DNA of 64,000 bases, from the NCBI GenBank assembly GCA_021292105.1, contig CM037868.1, positions 26,475,050-26,539,049 of the forward strand, in the 5' to 3' direction. Below the pieces are notes generated by a model. It had not been told where the DNA came from, searched no databases, and saw nothing but the letters and a program-made list of their open reading frames with translations. Shown in pieces: positions 33,485 through 44,077 of this stretch. The position numbers were made by a program, and so were the translations under genes. Position 1 is the first letter of the stretch; each line of letters begins with the position of its first letter. The stretch comes from Anadara kagoshimensis (taxonomy: Eukaryota; Mollusca; Bivalvia; Arcoida; Arcidae).

Positions 33485-33872
33485 ATGCACTTCATCTTTA
33501 TTTTGCTTTTAATTTTACCGGTACTTTTTAACCGACCCTGTGATGGTTCTGAAACAGAACAAAGAAAGCGAAGTACAAACATGTCCTTCAAGGAACAAAT
33601 GGCATTATTGAAATTGCAGTACAAAATTCTTGAAAAACAAATGGAACTGAAGGAAAAAGATTACAAAATCGTGATACGCAAATCAAAAGCCGAACGGATG
33701 GATAAATTTGACGCAGCTTTGAAATCTTTGACTCAAGATGTTGCATTCATGAACAAAGATCTAAAAACTAACATTAAACAATCACGCAAGAAGATCAACA
33801 CATTGTCCGGCAAGTTAAAGGGGCTAAATGGATTATCTACAAAAGTACAGGCAAATACTAATCTACTGCAAG
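33485..33872 (+). CDS. First exon, secreted coiled-coil protein, copy 1
   Basis: Encodes a hydrophobic signal peptide (MHFIFILLLILPVLF, residues 1-15) with likely cleavage near the following CDG. A strongly charged heptad-like region follows, from MSFKEQMALLKLQYKILEKQ to about SLTQDV, then a Ser/Lys/Gly/Asn-rich stretch ending NTNLLQ. I start at 33485 rather than the in-frame ATG 45 bases upstream because the former aligns with the start of copy 3. It also leaves a 61-base leader from the initiator. CAAG|GTAAAT at 33872/33873 is a good splice donor and the exon ends in phase 1, as does copy 3. Read-through frames ending in a family H element are therefore intron. Downstream exons were not found. 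Signal peptide plus coiled coil suits bivalve lectin-like or C1q-domain families, but no such domain is seen. Confidence 0.75.
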
Positions 33873-33892
33873 GTAAATTTCGTTATGAATCA

Positions 33893-34080
33893 AACAGTAA
33901 AACCTGTCTCTAAAAAATAATAAAGCGGCCAGTAAAATTGCCTTTATTGGCAGGTGGTAATTATATATAGGTTCAAATCACAAACAAAAAGATCTATCGG
34001 AAAAAATATTACTGGTCTTTCAAAGCAGGTGACCCCTACGTACCTAGGGGTGGTCTTTAAAACAACTTTTACTGAAGTTA
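33893..34080. mobile_element. TIR element family H in intron 1 of copy 1
   Basis: AACAGTAAAACCTGTCTCTA at the left and ACTTTTACTGAAGTT-type end at the right, with GTGGTAATTATATATAGG and GGTGGTCTTTAAAAC inside. It begins about 20 bases after the splice donor, the same site as in exon copy 2. Confidence 0.75.
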
Positions 34081-34109
34081 TTTTTTTAGGTTGTATTTTA
34101 TAGTGCAGA

Positions 34110-34310
34110 GCACAAACATGTCGAAAGTTAAACACTGAACTAACGAAAAAAATTTGAAGCTCGGCTGCCGAGTGGCTTAGATATAGGTTGCCAATCACCG
34201 AAAAACTATCGAGAGACATGGCTATCTAAAAGTTTTCGAGATATTACTAACTGTCGTTTCGGCACTAATTCGTATCTTAGTGATAAACTTTCGCCTGGTC
34301 TGCACTCTAC
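34110..34310. mobile_element. TIR element family A
   Basis: GCACAAACATGTCGAAAGTT at the left and AAACTTTCGCCTGGTCTGCA at the right; interior TTTCGGCACTAATTCG shared with the 50-kb and 63-kb copies. Confidence 0.82.
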
Positions 34311-34349
34311 TGGAAATACCTACGTATTTGGAATGATTGCTGGATTGAT

Positions 34350-34640
34350 TGATTGAATGATTCAATCATTCATTCATTTATTGATGTTTACGTCCCAGTC
34401 CAGTCAAGAATATTTCACCTACAATGACGTTACCAGCTATAGACGAAGTAGCACAATTTTTACCTTTTCAGTGCGCCCATGAAAATGTGCAGGGAGGGTT
34501 CTTTCATATACCACGCCTACCGTGACACGAGGCATCGGTTTTAGGTTTCTTCCGAAGGACGCCAAAGAACAGACTCTACCTATTTTCAAGTTATGGTCAG
34601 TCCCTGCCGGGGTTTGATACGGGTCGTCAGCTAAAATGTC
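34350..34640 (-). mobile_element. SINE-1-related copy with (GATT)n-type tail
   Basis: Tail TTGATTGATTGAATGATTC, then ACGTCCCAGTCCAGTCAAG, GTGCAGGGAGGGTTCTTTC, ACCGTGACACGAGGCATC, and CCTGCCGGGGTTTGATACG. Head incomplete. Confidence 0.8.
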
Positions 34641-34654
34641 TTAACTCTTACTAT

Positions 34655-35030
34655 TGTTGATTACATATTACACCAGTTTTAATTTTACAGCACTAGACGG
34701 CCGTTTCGGAATACAATTCCTCATCAGTGCTTGCACCAAAATTATGAAACCAAAATTATTTTGAAGAAATTGAAAAGTATTGTCTTATTTCAAAAGCAAA
34801 AATATACAATAAATTACATATTAGGCTCATCATTGGTTCTTGGATTATAATTGTGAAACCAAAAAATTTTCAAAGGGTTGAAAAAATATATCCAACGGAC
34901 CAAATTAAAGTTAACCAAATTTACTTAATAAACACTTTAATGAAGGAGTAATTTTCACACTATATTACATATTGTGTTATTTTAAAGCACTAGACGAGCG
35001 TTCCGGAAAATCAATTCCTCATCAGTAAAA
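34655..35030. mobile_element. Two left-arm fragments of foldback family F
   Basis: 34660-34790 (CACCAGTTTTAATTTTACAG, GGCCGTTTCGGAATACAATT) and 34970-35030 (TGTTATTTTAAAGCACTAG, CGAGCGTTCCGGAAAATC), both in the left-arm orientation. The 35031-35317 stretch shows nothing further. Confidence 0.65.
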
Positions 35031-35317
35031 TTTTCAACTAAGAGCAATCCAGAGAAGTTACAATCTGAGAAGCAAAATTATAACTCGAGTTTACAAATTT
35101 TCCAACTTAGCATGAATCCAATAGAGACATTACGGTCAAGGAAGAGGGGGTTAAGCTTCGATTTAAATAGAATATTTACAAATACGCAAAATAATTTCAT
35201 TAAATCACAGAATCCATGACCGATGACAACTGATTCAATACAAAGTGAGTATCACGAGTTCTGCCGAGTCCCGTCGAGATATGCCGAAGTATGTCGAAGT
35301 ATGCCGAAGATAAATCG

Positions 35318-35622
35318 TTCAGGGGCGGATACAGGATTTTTTGAAAGGGGGGGGGGGGGGGTTGAGAACTATCCAGGATTTTTTGAAAGGGGGGTTGAGA
35401 TCTATACAGGATTTTTTTAAAGGGAGGGGCGAGAATTATATCAATGCTAGATGCGAGCGCCAAAGGCGCGAGCTTCCAGAGACAATGGGTCTAGGGCAGA
35501 GCCCCGATGGGGGCCAAGAAAATAATTTTAATCAGTCAATACCTCAATCTCTCTCTCTTTCTTTAAATTTTTCAAAGGGGGAGTTGCAACCCCCGCAACC
35601 CCTCCCCTAAATCCGCCACTGT
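35318..35622. mobile_element. TIR element with CAGTGGCGGAT-type ends
   Basis: Left TTCAGGGGCGGATACAGG, right CTAAATCCGCCACTG (inverse of CAGTGGCGGATTTAG). Interior has near-duplicate CAGGATTTTTTGAAAGG words, a poly-G run near 35346, a small hairpin GCGAGCGCCAAAGGCGCGAGC and a CT-rich tract. About 305 bp. Related copy at 57019. Confidence 0.82.
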
Positions 35623-35784
35623 CATTTTACCAGATTTTTATATTATATACTATGTAACACATTTTTTTCTTTTTCAGTGATAAACCGTGACAGATGTAAG
35701 TATTTAATATTCAGATATTTAAAAACTTAAAGGCTAACTGGATTATCTGGACAGAAAATTCAGCGGCCAGACACTCAAATCCGA

Positions 35785-36090
35785 GTTGAGTTGAGTAATG
35801 GTGTTTAACGTCCCAGTCAAGAATATTTCACTTATATCGAGACGTCGCCAGCTATAGCCGAAAGTGCAGAAATTTTGCCTGTGGTTGCACTGATGGCTTT
35901 ATACAGCAGGGTTCTTTAGCGTGACACAGGACCTCGTTAATTTTAAGTTCCCATCCGAAAAAAACGTGACCTTTCCTAATGCCCAGTGCTTGGCAAAAGA
36001 ACAGTCACTACTCACTTTCAAGTCTTGGGTCAGACCACGACCTCCGACTTACGGAGCGAGCACTCTACCAACTAAGCTACAGCAGTGGTA
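35785..36090 (-). mobile_element. SINE-1 copy
   Basis: Tail GAGTTGAGTTGAGTAATGG, body in order, head TGTAGCTTAGTTGGTAGAG on minus. A deletion removes the part around the B box (TTGGGTCAGACC joins CACGACCTCC). ACTCAAATCCGAG occurs just left (35774) and right (36091) and is the likely target-site duplication. Confidence 0.88.
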
Positions 36091-36099
36091 CTCAAATCC

Positions 36100-36469
36100 G
36101 AGAACTTCTGAATACTTTTAGAAAGCTCTCACGACTAAGCTACCCAGTCACATAGACACGACCTGCCAGATTCATGGTTGAACAGCTTCTAATAGAAATC
36201 ACCATCAATCGTCCACCTTTGGAGACACCTGGTGGTCGGCTAATTTGGAATTGAAACAGAAATGGGAAAATGCAGCGACTACCTGCGGACGCAATTCAAG
36301 TTTCATTTTTCATGGAATTGTCGGTTGAGTAACAACTAGTTTATTCCCCGCAATATCTTTGCTGTCTTCCTTATTGTCACGGTCGATGTTTTGAAGTCCT
36401 AAACTCTGATTCTTCTATGCTTAGAATTATCGCGAAACCCAAGTTTCTTTTATTTTCAGTTTTGATTGT
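36100..36469. other. No recognisable feature
   Basis: No repeat family or gene recognised; composition slightly less AT-rich than average. Confidence 0.4.
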
Positions 36470-36655
36470 ACATGAGTTTGTAGAAACTAGCTGAACTGAA
36501 GGTGCTCACCCTTCCAGAGCACCCGGTCTTACTTCCCTGGTGGAGGTCAACGTCACGTTTTTAACTTTATTTGCCCATTTCTGAAAAGAATTTGCTATGG
36601 GATTTGGATTTGCTCATAGATTAGTATGTATGTGTTTAAATGCTGCAACGCGAAA
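36470..36655 (+). mobile_element. Dispersed element family D, 3' half
   Basis: TGTAGAAACTAGCTGAACTG, AGGTGCTCACCCTTCCAGAG, CACCCGGTCTTACTTCC, and a diverged terminal block GGGATTTGGATTTGCTC, ATTAGTATGTATG. The 73-codon frame at 36705-36926 lies just after it and has no recognised domain. Confidence 0.75.
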
Positions 36656-37075
36656 CTTTGACTGAAAAACGGTTTTACTATATTTACAGGTCAGACCGGT
36701 ATATATGGACTACATAGCTCCCCTAAGCAACCTTCTTGGCCAGCGACGAAACAAATCCTATTCAAGCAGTCATTTTCATCAGTGCCATCTGTTGTTCATG
36801 GATTTGTCGTTCTTGATTCCGAATATTCACGCAATCTTCGGGCAACTGTTACAGTATCACACGTCACCAAAACTGGTTTTACCCTACAACTCAGTAAATG
36901 GGATAATACAGTGCTGTACGGATTAAGAGTGCGCTGGATGGCATGCCGTTAAGTCATGAGTAGAAATAAACAAGAGTCTAAAACAGAATAAACATCTTAT
37001 GAAACAGTGTGAAAATTTTTGTTTGTTTTTGTTTTGCATAATTAAGAAGGTTGATAGTCTTTCAAGATTTATCGG

Positions 37076-37390
37076 AGTTGAGTAATGGTGTTTAACGTCC
37101 TAGACTTATATCGAGACGTCGCCAGCTATAGGCAAAGGTGTAGAATTTTTTCCTGTGCGTTGCGCTTATTGCATTATACATCCGGGTTCCTTATTGGGCC
37201 CAGCCCATCGTGACACAGGACCTCGTTCATTTAAGTTCCCATTCGAAAGAACTGTGACTTTCATTTCGTAATGCTGAGTGTACAGTCACTACCCACTACC
37301 CACTTTGAAGTCTTGGGTCAGACCGAGTCGGAATTCGAACCCACTACCTTCCACCACTATGGAGCCAGCGCTCTACCAATAACTGAGAGA
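37076..37390 (-). mobile_element. SINE-1 copy, with internal deletions
   Basis: GTTGAGTAATGGTGTTTAACG, ATCGAGACGTCGCCAGC, GGAATTCGAACCCACTACC and a degraded head. Two body blocks are shortened. Confidence 0.8.
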
Positions 37391-37431
37391 CGCATAATAA
37401 TAATGAATTATTACTAATTTTTATTTTATAA

Positions 37432-37475
37432 TAATTATTATTATTATTATTATTATTATAATTATTATTATTTTA
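37432..37475. repeat. (ATT)n microsatellite
   Basis: Imperfect ATT tract of about 44 bp with flanking AT-rich sequence from 37398. Confidence 0.9.
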
Positions 37476-37622
37476 TTATTAATTTTTTCGTGGTTCCCAA
37501 TTTTGTGTTACTTTCGTGGATACCCTGACCCACAAACTTACTTGTCAATGAAATAGCCTATCGTACAAACCTTGGAAATCGCCTGAAACGGAAATCGTCC
37601 CTCACCCCCACGAATTTACAAT

Positions 37623-37640
37623 CCCCCCCCCCCCCCCCCA
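37623..37640. repeat. Poly-C run
   Basis: Some 16 or more consecutive C followed directly by an A run. 37641-37956 holds no recognised gene. Confidence 0.85.
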
Positions 37641-37956
37641 AAAAAAATGTTTCAGTTTTTTTTTAAACTTAAAATCACGAAATTATATCGAGACCAGTGT
37701 ATACCGTCTTCAGCATATTTGGAGATGTTCATCTAGTCGACTACAATTGAATCTTTAAAACAAACAAGAATTCTTGTCGACGCAGAATCATGTCCACTTC
37801 AAAAATGTAAATCGTGGGTTTGATTCTTCTTGATCAGGGCATGCACGAGACTTTGCTGTTTAAAAATTTGAAAATTTCAAAAGGGCAATAACTCTGTTAA
37901 AAGTAATCAAAAGTTAGTCCAAGTCAAATTTGACGTCTAAGCTATATATAAAAAAG

Positions 37957-38020
37957 TAGAGTTGAGTTGGTGTTTAACGTCCAATTTAAGAACATCTCAC
38001 TTATATCGAGACGTCTAACT
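37957..38020 (-). mobile_element. SINE-1 tail fragment
   Basis: GAGTTGAGTTGGTGTTTAACG, then CACTTATATCGAGACGTC; stops after about 60 bp. Confidence 0.75.
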
Positions 38021-38184
38021 ATATTATCCCAATATGTAACAAAATATAGGAGAAAAAGTTCGAAAACTGTTGGGAACAGATAAATATAAATGCAGAAGTG
38101 AAAACGGGGTTCATTTATTTCTGTAACTGCATTACAGGAGAAAATCGTAGAAGTATTGTAAGATTATAGGTATCACGGTCTCAT

Positions 38185-38500
38185 AAAAACAAACATATAC
38201 CAATTCATGTCCAAATCGCAATTCAGAAGCAAAGTAAAAACAAACATACAAATCCATGTGCAAATCACAATTCAGAAGCAAAGTAAAAACAGACATATAA
38301 ATCCAAATCACATTACAGAAGCAAAGTAAAAACAAACATACAAATCCATATCTAAATCAAAATCCAGAAGCAAAGTAAAAACAAACATACAAATCCATGT
38401 CCAAATCACAATCCAGAAGCAAAGTAAAAACAAACATACAAATCCATGTCCAAATCTCAATCCAGAAGCAAAATAAAAACAAACATACAAATCCAGTTAC
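38185..38500. repeat. 49-bp tandem repeat, left part
   Basis: About 6.5 units of AAAAACAAACATACAAATCC, ATGTCCAAATCACAATCC, AGAAGCAAAGT. The array is cut at 38500 by an LTR retrotransposon and resumes at 45598. Read on minus, all three frames are largely stop-free, producing Phe/Leu/Cys-rich spurious frames with a 49-residue period. Confidence 0.95.
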
Positions 38501-39382
38501 AGTTACAGTTGAGTTGGGATTTAGGGATAGTCCCAGGTTTCTCATCAAGGCAAACACAAGACTTCTTCTTTTTTCCAATTTAAATTTATTTACTGATATG
38601 TTTTTCCATCTTATTCCATGTTTCAATCCACATATAAAATTCCATGTTTCATTCCAAATATAAAAACCAAACTACAAAATACAAACATGAAGAAACCCTT
38701 ATTTTTTTGGAAACTAGTCTATTTGAATAAATATAATGATGTGTGTACCTTAATCCATAGCAGTGGGCTATACCAATATATAGAAAAACCAAATTTTAAT
38801 TATTAAACTAAGCCCCATAATAACCACAAACATTTTAGACATAAATTATACCATTTGCCCCTAGTACACAAATCATTAAATTTAGTCACTAGTTACAATC
38901 TTTAAACTTGAAATTTGAAAGTCAAAATCATATTTATTTTTTTTTAAAATTTAAATCAAAATAATTACCAAAATAAATTTTAACACTACCAAATTAAATC
39001 TTGAAATTAACAAAAACTGTACTCACAATTGTATTCTTCTTTCTTATTCACTAACTTTTACCATGACCAATACCCAACTAAAAAAATATCACATTCCCAC
39101 CCCTTATATATGTTTCAAAAACGCCAACTCATCAATTCTCACACACCTATCATACACTTCATGAAAACTCGCACATTCACCCCAGTTAAAAGACACCACA
39201 TCAGCACAAATACTGAACTTGTTTATCACACCTGTATTAAGGACAACATATAAAACATGGACTGGACATTTAAAAATGGATTTATGGTAATACATATAAT
39301 ATGGAATGGACACTTAATAATGAATATACAATTTCTGGTTTTTTAAACAAAATAAACAAAAAATATTATGTACACTGTAACA
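38501..39382 (-). repeat. 3' LTR of the Gmr1-like element
   Basis: About 882 bp, with GTTACAGTTGAGTTGGG at one end and ACTGTAACA at the other. The outermost base at 38501 is A where the partner LTR has T. It lacks several small indels present in the other LTR, for example in T and A runs. Confidence 0.93.
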
Positions 39383-39396
39383 CATCCCCCCTCTCA
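39383..39396 (-). other. Polypurine tract
   Basis: On minus, GAGAGGGGGGATG directly precedes the 3' LTR, the expected site for plus-strand DNA priming. Confidence 0.8.
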
Positions 39397-39468
39397 AGAA
39401 CTGACGCAGTCTGTTCAAAAATAAAAACTACAGTGGACATCGAGACAAAATGTCTGCACCAAGATTTC

Positions 39469-42075
39469 TTAATCCGGCAATGAACGGGTACGAAACTTGA
39501 ACTGCTGTAAAAACATAGACCAGCGAGCAATACGCGAATTTTTGAAACGAGCTGTATTAAGATAAATCAAAGGCTTATGATCAGTCTCCAAAACAAAGCA
39601 ACGGCCATAAAGATATTTGGAAAGTTTGTCAACTGCCCAAACAATACCAAGACATTCCTTTTCCATGATAGAATAGTTGCATTCCCTGTCTAGTAATTTG
39701 CGACTAATGTAACACACAGGGTGGTAAAGACCTTTGTGATCCTGTAACAGAACAGCACCTATACCTTTGTTTGAAGCATCTGTTCTAAGAATAAATTCTG
39801 CTTGAAAATTAGGGAGTACTAGTACAGGATGTGAATTAAGTACAGTTTGCAACTTGTCAAAAGCATTTTGACATTCTGTATTCCATGTGACCTTAGAAGC
39901 TGAATTCTTTTTTGTGAGTTCTGTAAGTGGAGCCATAATTGAAGAAAAATTTGGAACAAAGCGCCTGTAGTACGAACAAAGACCGATAAGACTTCGAACT
40001 TCCTTTTTAGTAGAAGGAATGGACATATTCAGAATCTTCTGAACTTTCGACTGAGTAGGTTGAATACAACCGTCACCAACAGTGTGTCCAAGAAACTCTA
40101 TAGAAGTGAAACCAACTGAAACTTTTGAAGGTCTAGCAGTGATATTTTCATCACGTAAACGCTGTAAAAACAGTTTAAGATGTGAAAGATGTTCCTCCCA
40201 TGTTAGAGAAAAAACCAAAGCATCATCGAAAAAATTGACAGTAAAATCTAAGCCTTTAAGCAGAAGACGCATCATTCTTGCGAAGCTAGCGCAAGCAGTA
40301 CTTAAGCCAAAAGCAAGGACACAGAATTGAAATAGCCCTTGTGGAACTTGAAAAGCAGTGTAAGGCCGTGAAGATGCCTCTAAAGGGATTTGCCAGTATC
40401 CTTTAGAAAGATCAAATTTTGTGAAATACACAAATTTTCCAAGTTTGTTAAACAAATCTTCTGGATTTGGAATTGGTTCAGAGTCAAAAATAGTGTGTTG
40501 ATTGATAGCACGAAAATCAATGCAGAACCTGTTTGAGCCATCCTTTTTAGAAACTAAAATAACTGGAGAGCAATATGGTGAGTTAGAAGGTTCAATAACA
40601 CCCATTTTTAGCATGGATTCAACTTCAGCTTGAATAGCCTGTTCTGTAGAGTAAGGTAATGGATATGGTTTTACATTTATGGGTTCTGGTGAACTCAATT
40701 TAATAGAATGAGTAATCAATCTTGTACGTCCAGGTACATCAGTAAACACTTCTTGAAAATCAGACAAGATAGACAAAACTGAAGATTTCTGACTACTGTT
40801 CAACTTGGGATTTATAACAACATCCTTGTAAGTTTCAGAACCAACCGAAGAAGGTAAAACTAAAGAAACAGATGAATCAACTGAATCTGAATCTTGTTCA
40901 GAAATAACACAAGTAGAACTTGTAACTTCATTGTCATTACTATGTGTTCTGAACCGTTCAAAGTATTGTTTCAGCATGTTAACATGAAACACTTTAGTTT
41001 TGGAACCAATCTGAACTATGTAATCACATACACCCTGTTTAGATACAATAGTGAAAGGACCTTTCCAATGCATAAGAAGTTTGTTGTGTGATGTGGGCAA
41101 CAAAACTAAAACTTTTGAACCAACTTTAAGATTACGTGAACGAGATCTACGGTCATACAACATTTTGGTACGTTTCTGAGAAGATTTAAGAGTGTTATAG
41201 ACCAAGTTACAGCTCTTTCCAAGTTTAGCTTTTAAATCGAGAACATACTGATAGGAAGTAATGGTGTTCTCTTCTGTAGGTGTACCTTTCCACAATGAAT
41301 AGAGCAAAGATAAAGGACCTCTAGGGGTTCTACCATACAAAAGTTCGAAAGGTGAAAATCCTGTAGAATCCTGTGGTACCTCTCGATATGCAAAGAGAAT
41401 TGGATTAATGTAACGATCCCATTCATGAGGTTGCTCAGTTATAAGTTTAGACAGCATTTTCTTAAGTGTGCCGTTGAAACGTTCAACAAGACCATTTGTA
41501 GCAGCATGGTAAGGAGAAGTACGAAGGTGTTGTATCATAAGTAAATTCATTACTTCAGAAAACAACCCAGAAGTAAACTGAGAACCGTTGTCTGTTAAAA
41601 TTTCTTCAGGTATACCTAGACGAGAAAATATTTGCATCATAGCATCTGCAACTTCAGTGGTTTGAAGAGTTTTCAAAGGTATAGCTTCAGGATATCTTGT
41701 AGTGTAATCAATAAATGTAAGAATGTAACGAAAACCTGAGGACGATGGTGGATCTATAGGTCCCACAATATCTACTGCAACGCGGACAAATGGTTCTTTA
41801 ATGATTGGCAAAGGACATAATGGAGCTTTTAGGGGTTTCCTGCTTGAGACAACTTTTTGACATATGTCACAACTCTTACAAAACCTTTTAGCATCAGCTG
41901 ATAAACCAGGCCAATAGAAATAATTCAAAACTCTGTCAATAGTTTTAGAACATCCCATGTGACCAGCCATTAAAGCATCATGTGCCAAAGACAAAACTTT
42001 TTGTCGTAGTGATATTGGGACTAAAAGTTGTGTAAAAGTAACACCAGAAGCAGAAGTAAATTTGCGATAGAGCAA
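39469..42075 (-). CDS. pol: Pol polyprotein: integrase, reverse transcriptase, RNase H
   Basis: 868 codons. Residue numbers count from the first codon at 42075, a TTG, so not a true start; the frame stays open upstream to a stop at 42168. Integrase comes first: zinc finger H32/H39/C69/C72, catalytic D102, D162 and E198 (D,D35E), and a GPF module (HWKGPF, about 336-341). Reverse transcriptase follows at about 455-640, with FDLSKGYWQIPL (D555) and the active-site FFDD at 615-618 instead of the commoner Y[VIL]DD. RNase H lies at about 758-868 with D766 (RTDAS), E805 (MEKE) and D832 (ETDHKP). The frame stops right after SLPD. The usual terminal motif (A-D-x-L-S-R type) lies just downstream in another frame, so a one-base indel has clipped the last ~17 residues. 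No chromodomain seen. Confidence 0.93.
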   Translation of the reverse strand: MLYRKFTSASGVTFTQLLVPISLRQKVLSLAHDALMAGHMGCSKTIDRVLNYFYWPGLSADAKRFCKSCDICQKVVSSRKPLKAPLCPLPIIKEPFVRVAVDIVGPIDPPSSSGFRYILTFIDYTTRYPEAIPLKTLQTTEVADAMMQIFSRLGIPEEILTDNGSQFTSGLFSEVMNLLMIQHLRTSPYHAATNGLVERFNGTLKKMLSKLITEQPHEWDRYINPILFAYREVPQDSTGFSPFELLYGRTPRGPLSLLYSLWKGTPTEENTITSYQYVLDLKAKLGKSCNLVYNTLKSSQKRTKMLYDRRSRSRNLKVGSKVLVLLPTSHNKLLMHWKGPFTIVSKQGVCDYIVQIGSKTKVFHVNMLKQYFERFRTHSNDNEVTSSTCVISEQDSDSVDSSVSLVLPSSVGSETYKDVVINPKLNSSQKSSVLSILSDFQEVFTDVPGRTRLITHSIKLSSPEPINVKPYPLPYSTEQAIQAEVESMLKMGVIEPSNSPYCSPVILVSKKDGSNRFCIDFRAINQHTIFDSEPIPNPEDLFNKLGKFVYFTKFDLSKGYWQIPLEASSRPYTAFQVPQGLFQFCVLAFGLSTACASFARMMRLLLKGLDFTVNFFDDALVFSLTWEEHLSHLKLFLQRLRDENITARPSKVSVGFTSIEFLGHTVGDGCIQPTQSKVQKILNMSIPSTKKEVRSLIGLCSYYRRFVPNFSSIMAPLTELTKKNSASKVTWNTECQNAFDKLQTVLNSHPVLVLPNFQAEFILRTDASNKGIGAVLLQDHKGLYHPVCYISRKLLDRECNYSIMEKECLGIVWAVDKLSKYLYGRCFVLETDHKPLIYLNTARFKNSRIARWSMFLQQFKFRTRSLPD

Positions 42076-42329
42076 ATTATCCCTAACATAGAACCAAGCA
42101 CTGCCATTTTTCTTTTTCTCCCCGATATGATTGTTTGCTTTGCGAAAACAAGATTGAGAGTAATGTCAGATTGGTTGCAACTTGAAAAGTCTGAAGGCGT
42201 AATTCTAGTGGTGTTTAGCACCATCGATAGATAAAGGTGGTGGCGCAGTAGGTTTTTGAGATTGTGCACGGGTAACCACTTGACCAGAAAACTGAGATAA
42301 ATCAGTTGATTTATCAATATCCAAATCAA

Positions 42330-42600
42330 CAAGTCAGCAGATTTCGGTAAAGAAGCACCTCTAATGTTTCCTATAATGACATCGGCAACAGGGTTATCAC
42401 ATAAACAAGCAACAACAGACCCTGAAAAATATGGAGATTCATAGAAACTTCAGCCATCTTATGTACAATTACATCTCCATTGAAAGTTAGACAGGTGGTT
42501 GTACGGTCAGTAAATATAGCAGAATTGGGCACTAGAGAACGTCGGACTCCAACAGTAGAACAACCAGTATCCCTTAACACTGAAACAGGATTGTTATTAA
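42330..42600 (-). pseudogene. Aspartic protease region, frameshifted
   Basis: Contains LRDTGCSTVGVRRSLV, where D-T-G is the retropepsin active-site triad, followed by a beta-strand-like TTTCLTFNGD stretch. The frame is lost before the expected conserved glycine-rich end, and neighbouring frames carry the continuation. It lies between Gag and integrase, as in both gypsy and copia layouts. Confidence 0.75.
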
Positions 42601-43084
42601 GAAGCCGCTGGAAATTGGTAGTGATGGTAAACTGATGGTTCAGCTAAAGTTAACCCAGCTGATTTCAGGTCATTAACATCATGACATACTGCACCATTAG
42701 ATAACTGTATTGAGTCTAAAACTGAAAAGCCATTCCAGCAAAGTTATACTTATTTTCTAATTGCTGAGAGTTGGAATTCTGAGAATTAGAAGTGTCAGTT
42801 TTAGGAAACAGACCATAGTACCAGTTTGTAAGATGATTTGGCATTATTAACATTCCCAGAAAAATTTGAATTTTCGAACTATTAGAAATTCAAGTGGAGT
42901 AGGTTGCTGAAAAACTTGAGAACAAGTGTTTACAGAATCATTAGACAACTGAGAGACACATTAGGCATTTCTCTAGACCCCATTGGATGGTAGTTACTAA
43001 CGGCAGATCCTGAAAATTGCTTAAGTTTACAACTGCCATGGTGAAAAGATTTACACTGGGTTACAAAATGGTGTGAAACAGTTT
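42601..43084 (-). other. Degraded Gag-protease linker
   Basis: No long frame. Region between the Gag zinc-knuckle area and the protease triad, rich in Asn/Ser codons in several frames; indels evident. Confidence 0.5.
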
Positions 43085-44077
43085 TTAGCCATGTGAACCA
43101 CTTATGTTACACCTAGCAAACATGTAGCCTAGTATTTGACTGATTATTTGCCATGGTTGAAATGGCGCGCAATTTATGAGATGACCTATTTTGACTATTG
43201 CCATTGAAACGGTCAAACGAGTTTCGCGTTCTTTGATTAAAATTTGACCTCTGTTGTGCACGACCACGAATTTGAACATTGCTAGCAGACAGATTCCAAG
43301 TAGCATCAACAGTGTTAGCGGCTAATTCGACTCCCGGATGTGCGGTACGGTAGGCTTCGGCTGCAGCTACAATATCGGCAAAATTAGCTAAGTTACGCTC
43401 TCGGATATATGTTGCAAGATCTGAAGAAACGGACAAAAGAAACTGCTCCCTAAGAATTATATCGCACAATTGGTCAAATGTCGACACATCGGCTGCGTTT
43501 ATCCAACGTTTAAACAGTGCACGGAGCTTTTCCGCAAACGCTAAAAGCGGAGTAGATGAATCGGCTTCAACGATCTAAATCGCTTATTAAACCCCTCAGC
43601 AGTAAAGTCAAAATATTTGAGTAACGCCTCTTTTAATTGTTTATAAGTGACTGGTGCCACACTAGAAAGGGAATAATAAACATCCAAAGCATTGCCAGTT
43701 AAAAATGTGGCTAAATACGTCACCCAATTTGCCTCATGCCACTTCATTGACTTTGCATGGGTCTCAAAACGAAAAAGAAAGGCGTCTATGGTGTCATGAG
43801 CTTCGTTAAAATTAGGTAATTTTGGCATTTTGGGGACAGAAGATTGGGGAATGGGCTTGTCTAATTTTGCTAATTCTAATTGAAATGCTCTCTCTTTGTC
43901 TTTCTCAACACTTTCCCTTTCTTGTTTTTCTCTCTCAAACTGTAATTTTTTCAACTCTCTTTCTGCTGCTCTTTCCTCTCTTTCTACTTTCTCTTGCTCT
44001 TTCCTATCAATATAATCAAGTAAATCTTGCCCCTCTAAACCTGCTTCCTTTCCTTGTTTTAAAAAATCACCCGACAT
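43085..44077 (-). pseudogene. gag: Gag, frameshifted, with SCAN-like C-terminal capsid segment
   Basis: I place the start at the ATG for MSGDFLKQG, 25 codons inside a longer frame whose leader is hydrophobic noncoding sequence. A highly charged helix follows (EREERAAERELKKLQFERE), then a capsid N-domain (PKLPNFNEAHDTIDAFLFRF, then NWVTYLATFLTGNALDVY). One frameshift near 43555 separates it from the capsid C-domain: STFDQLCDIILREQFLL, DLATYIRERN and AYRTAHPG. This segment resembles the vertebrate SCAN domain, which is held to derive from Gmr1-like Gag. A further frameshift precedes a damaged zinc-knuckle region near 43090-43130. Confidence 0.82.

Noticed and set aside
39104-39313. 69-codon frame repeated identically at 45309-45518
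   Set aside because: Identity reflects the two LTRs of one element, not a conserved gene.
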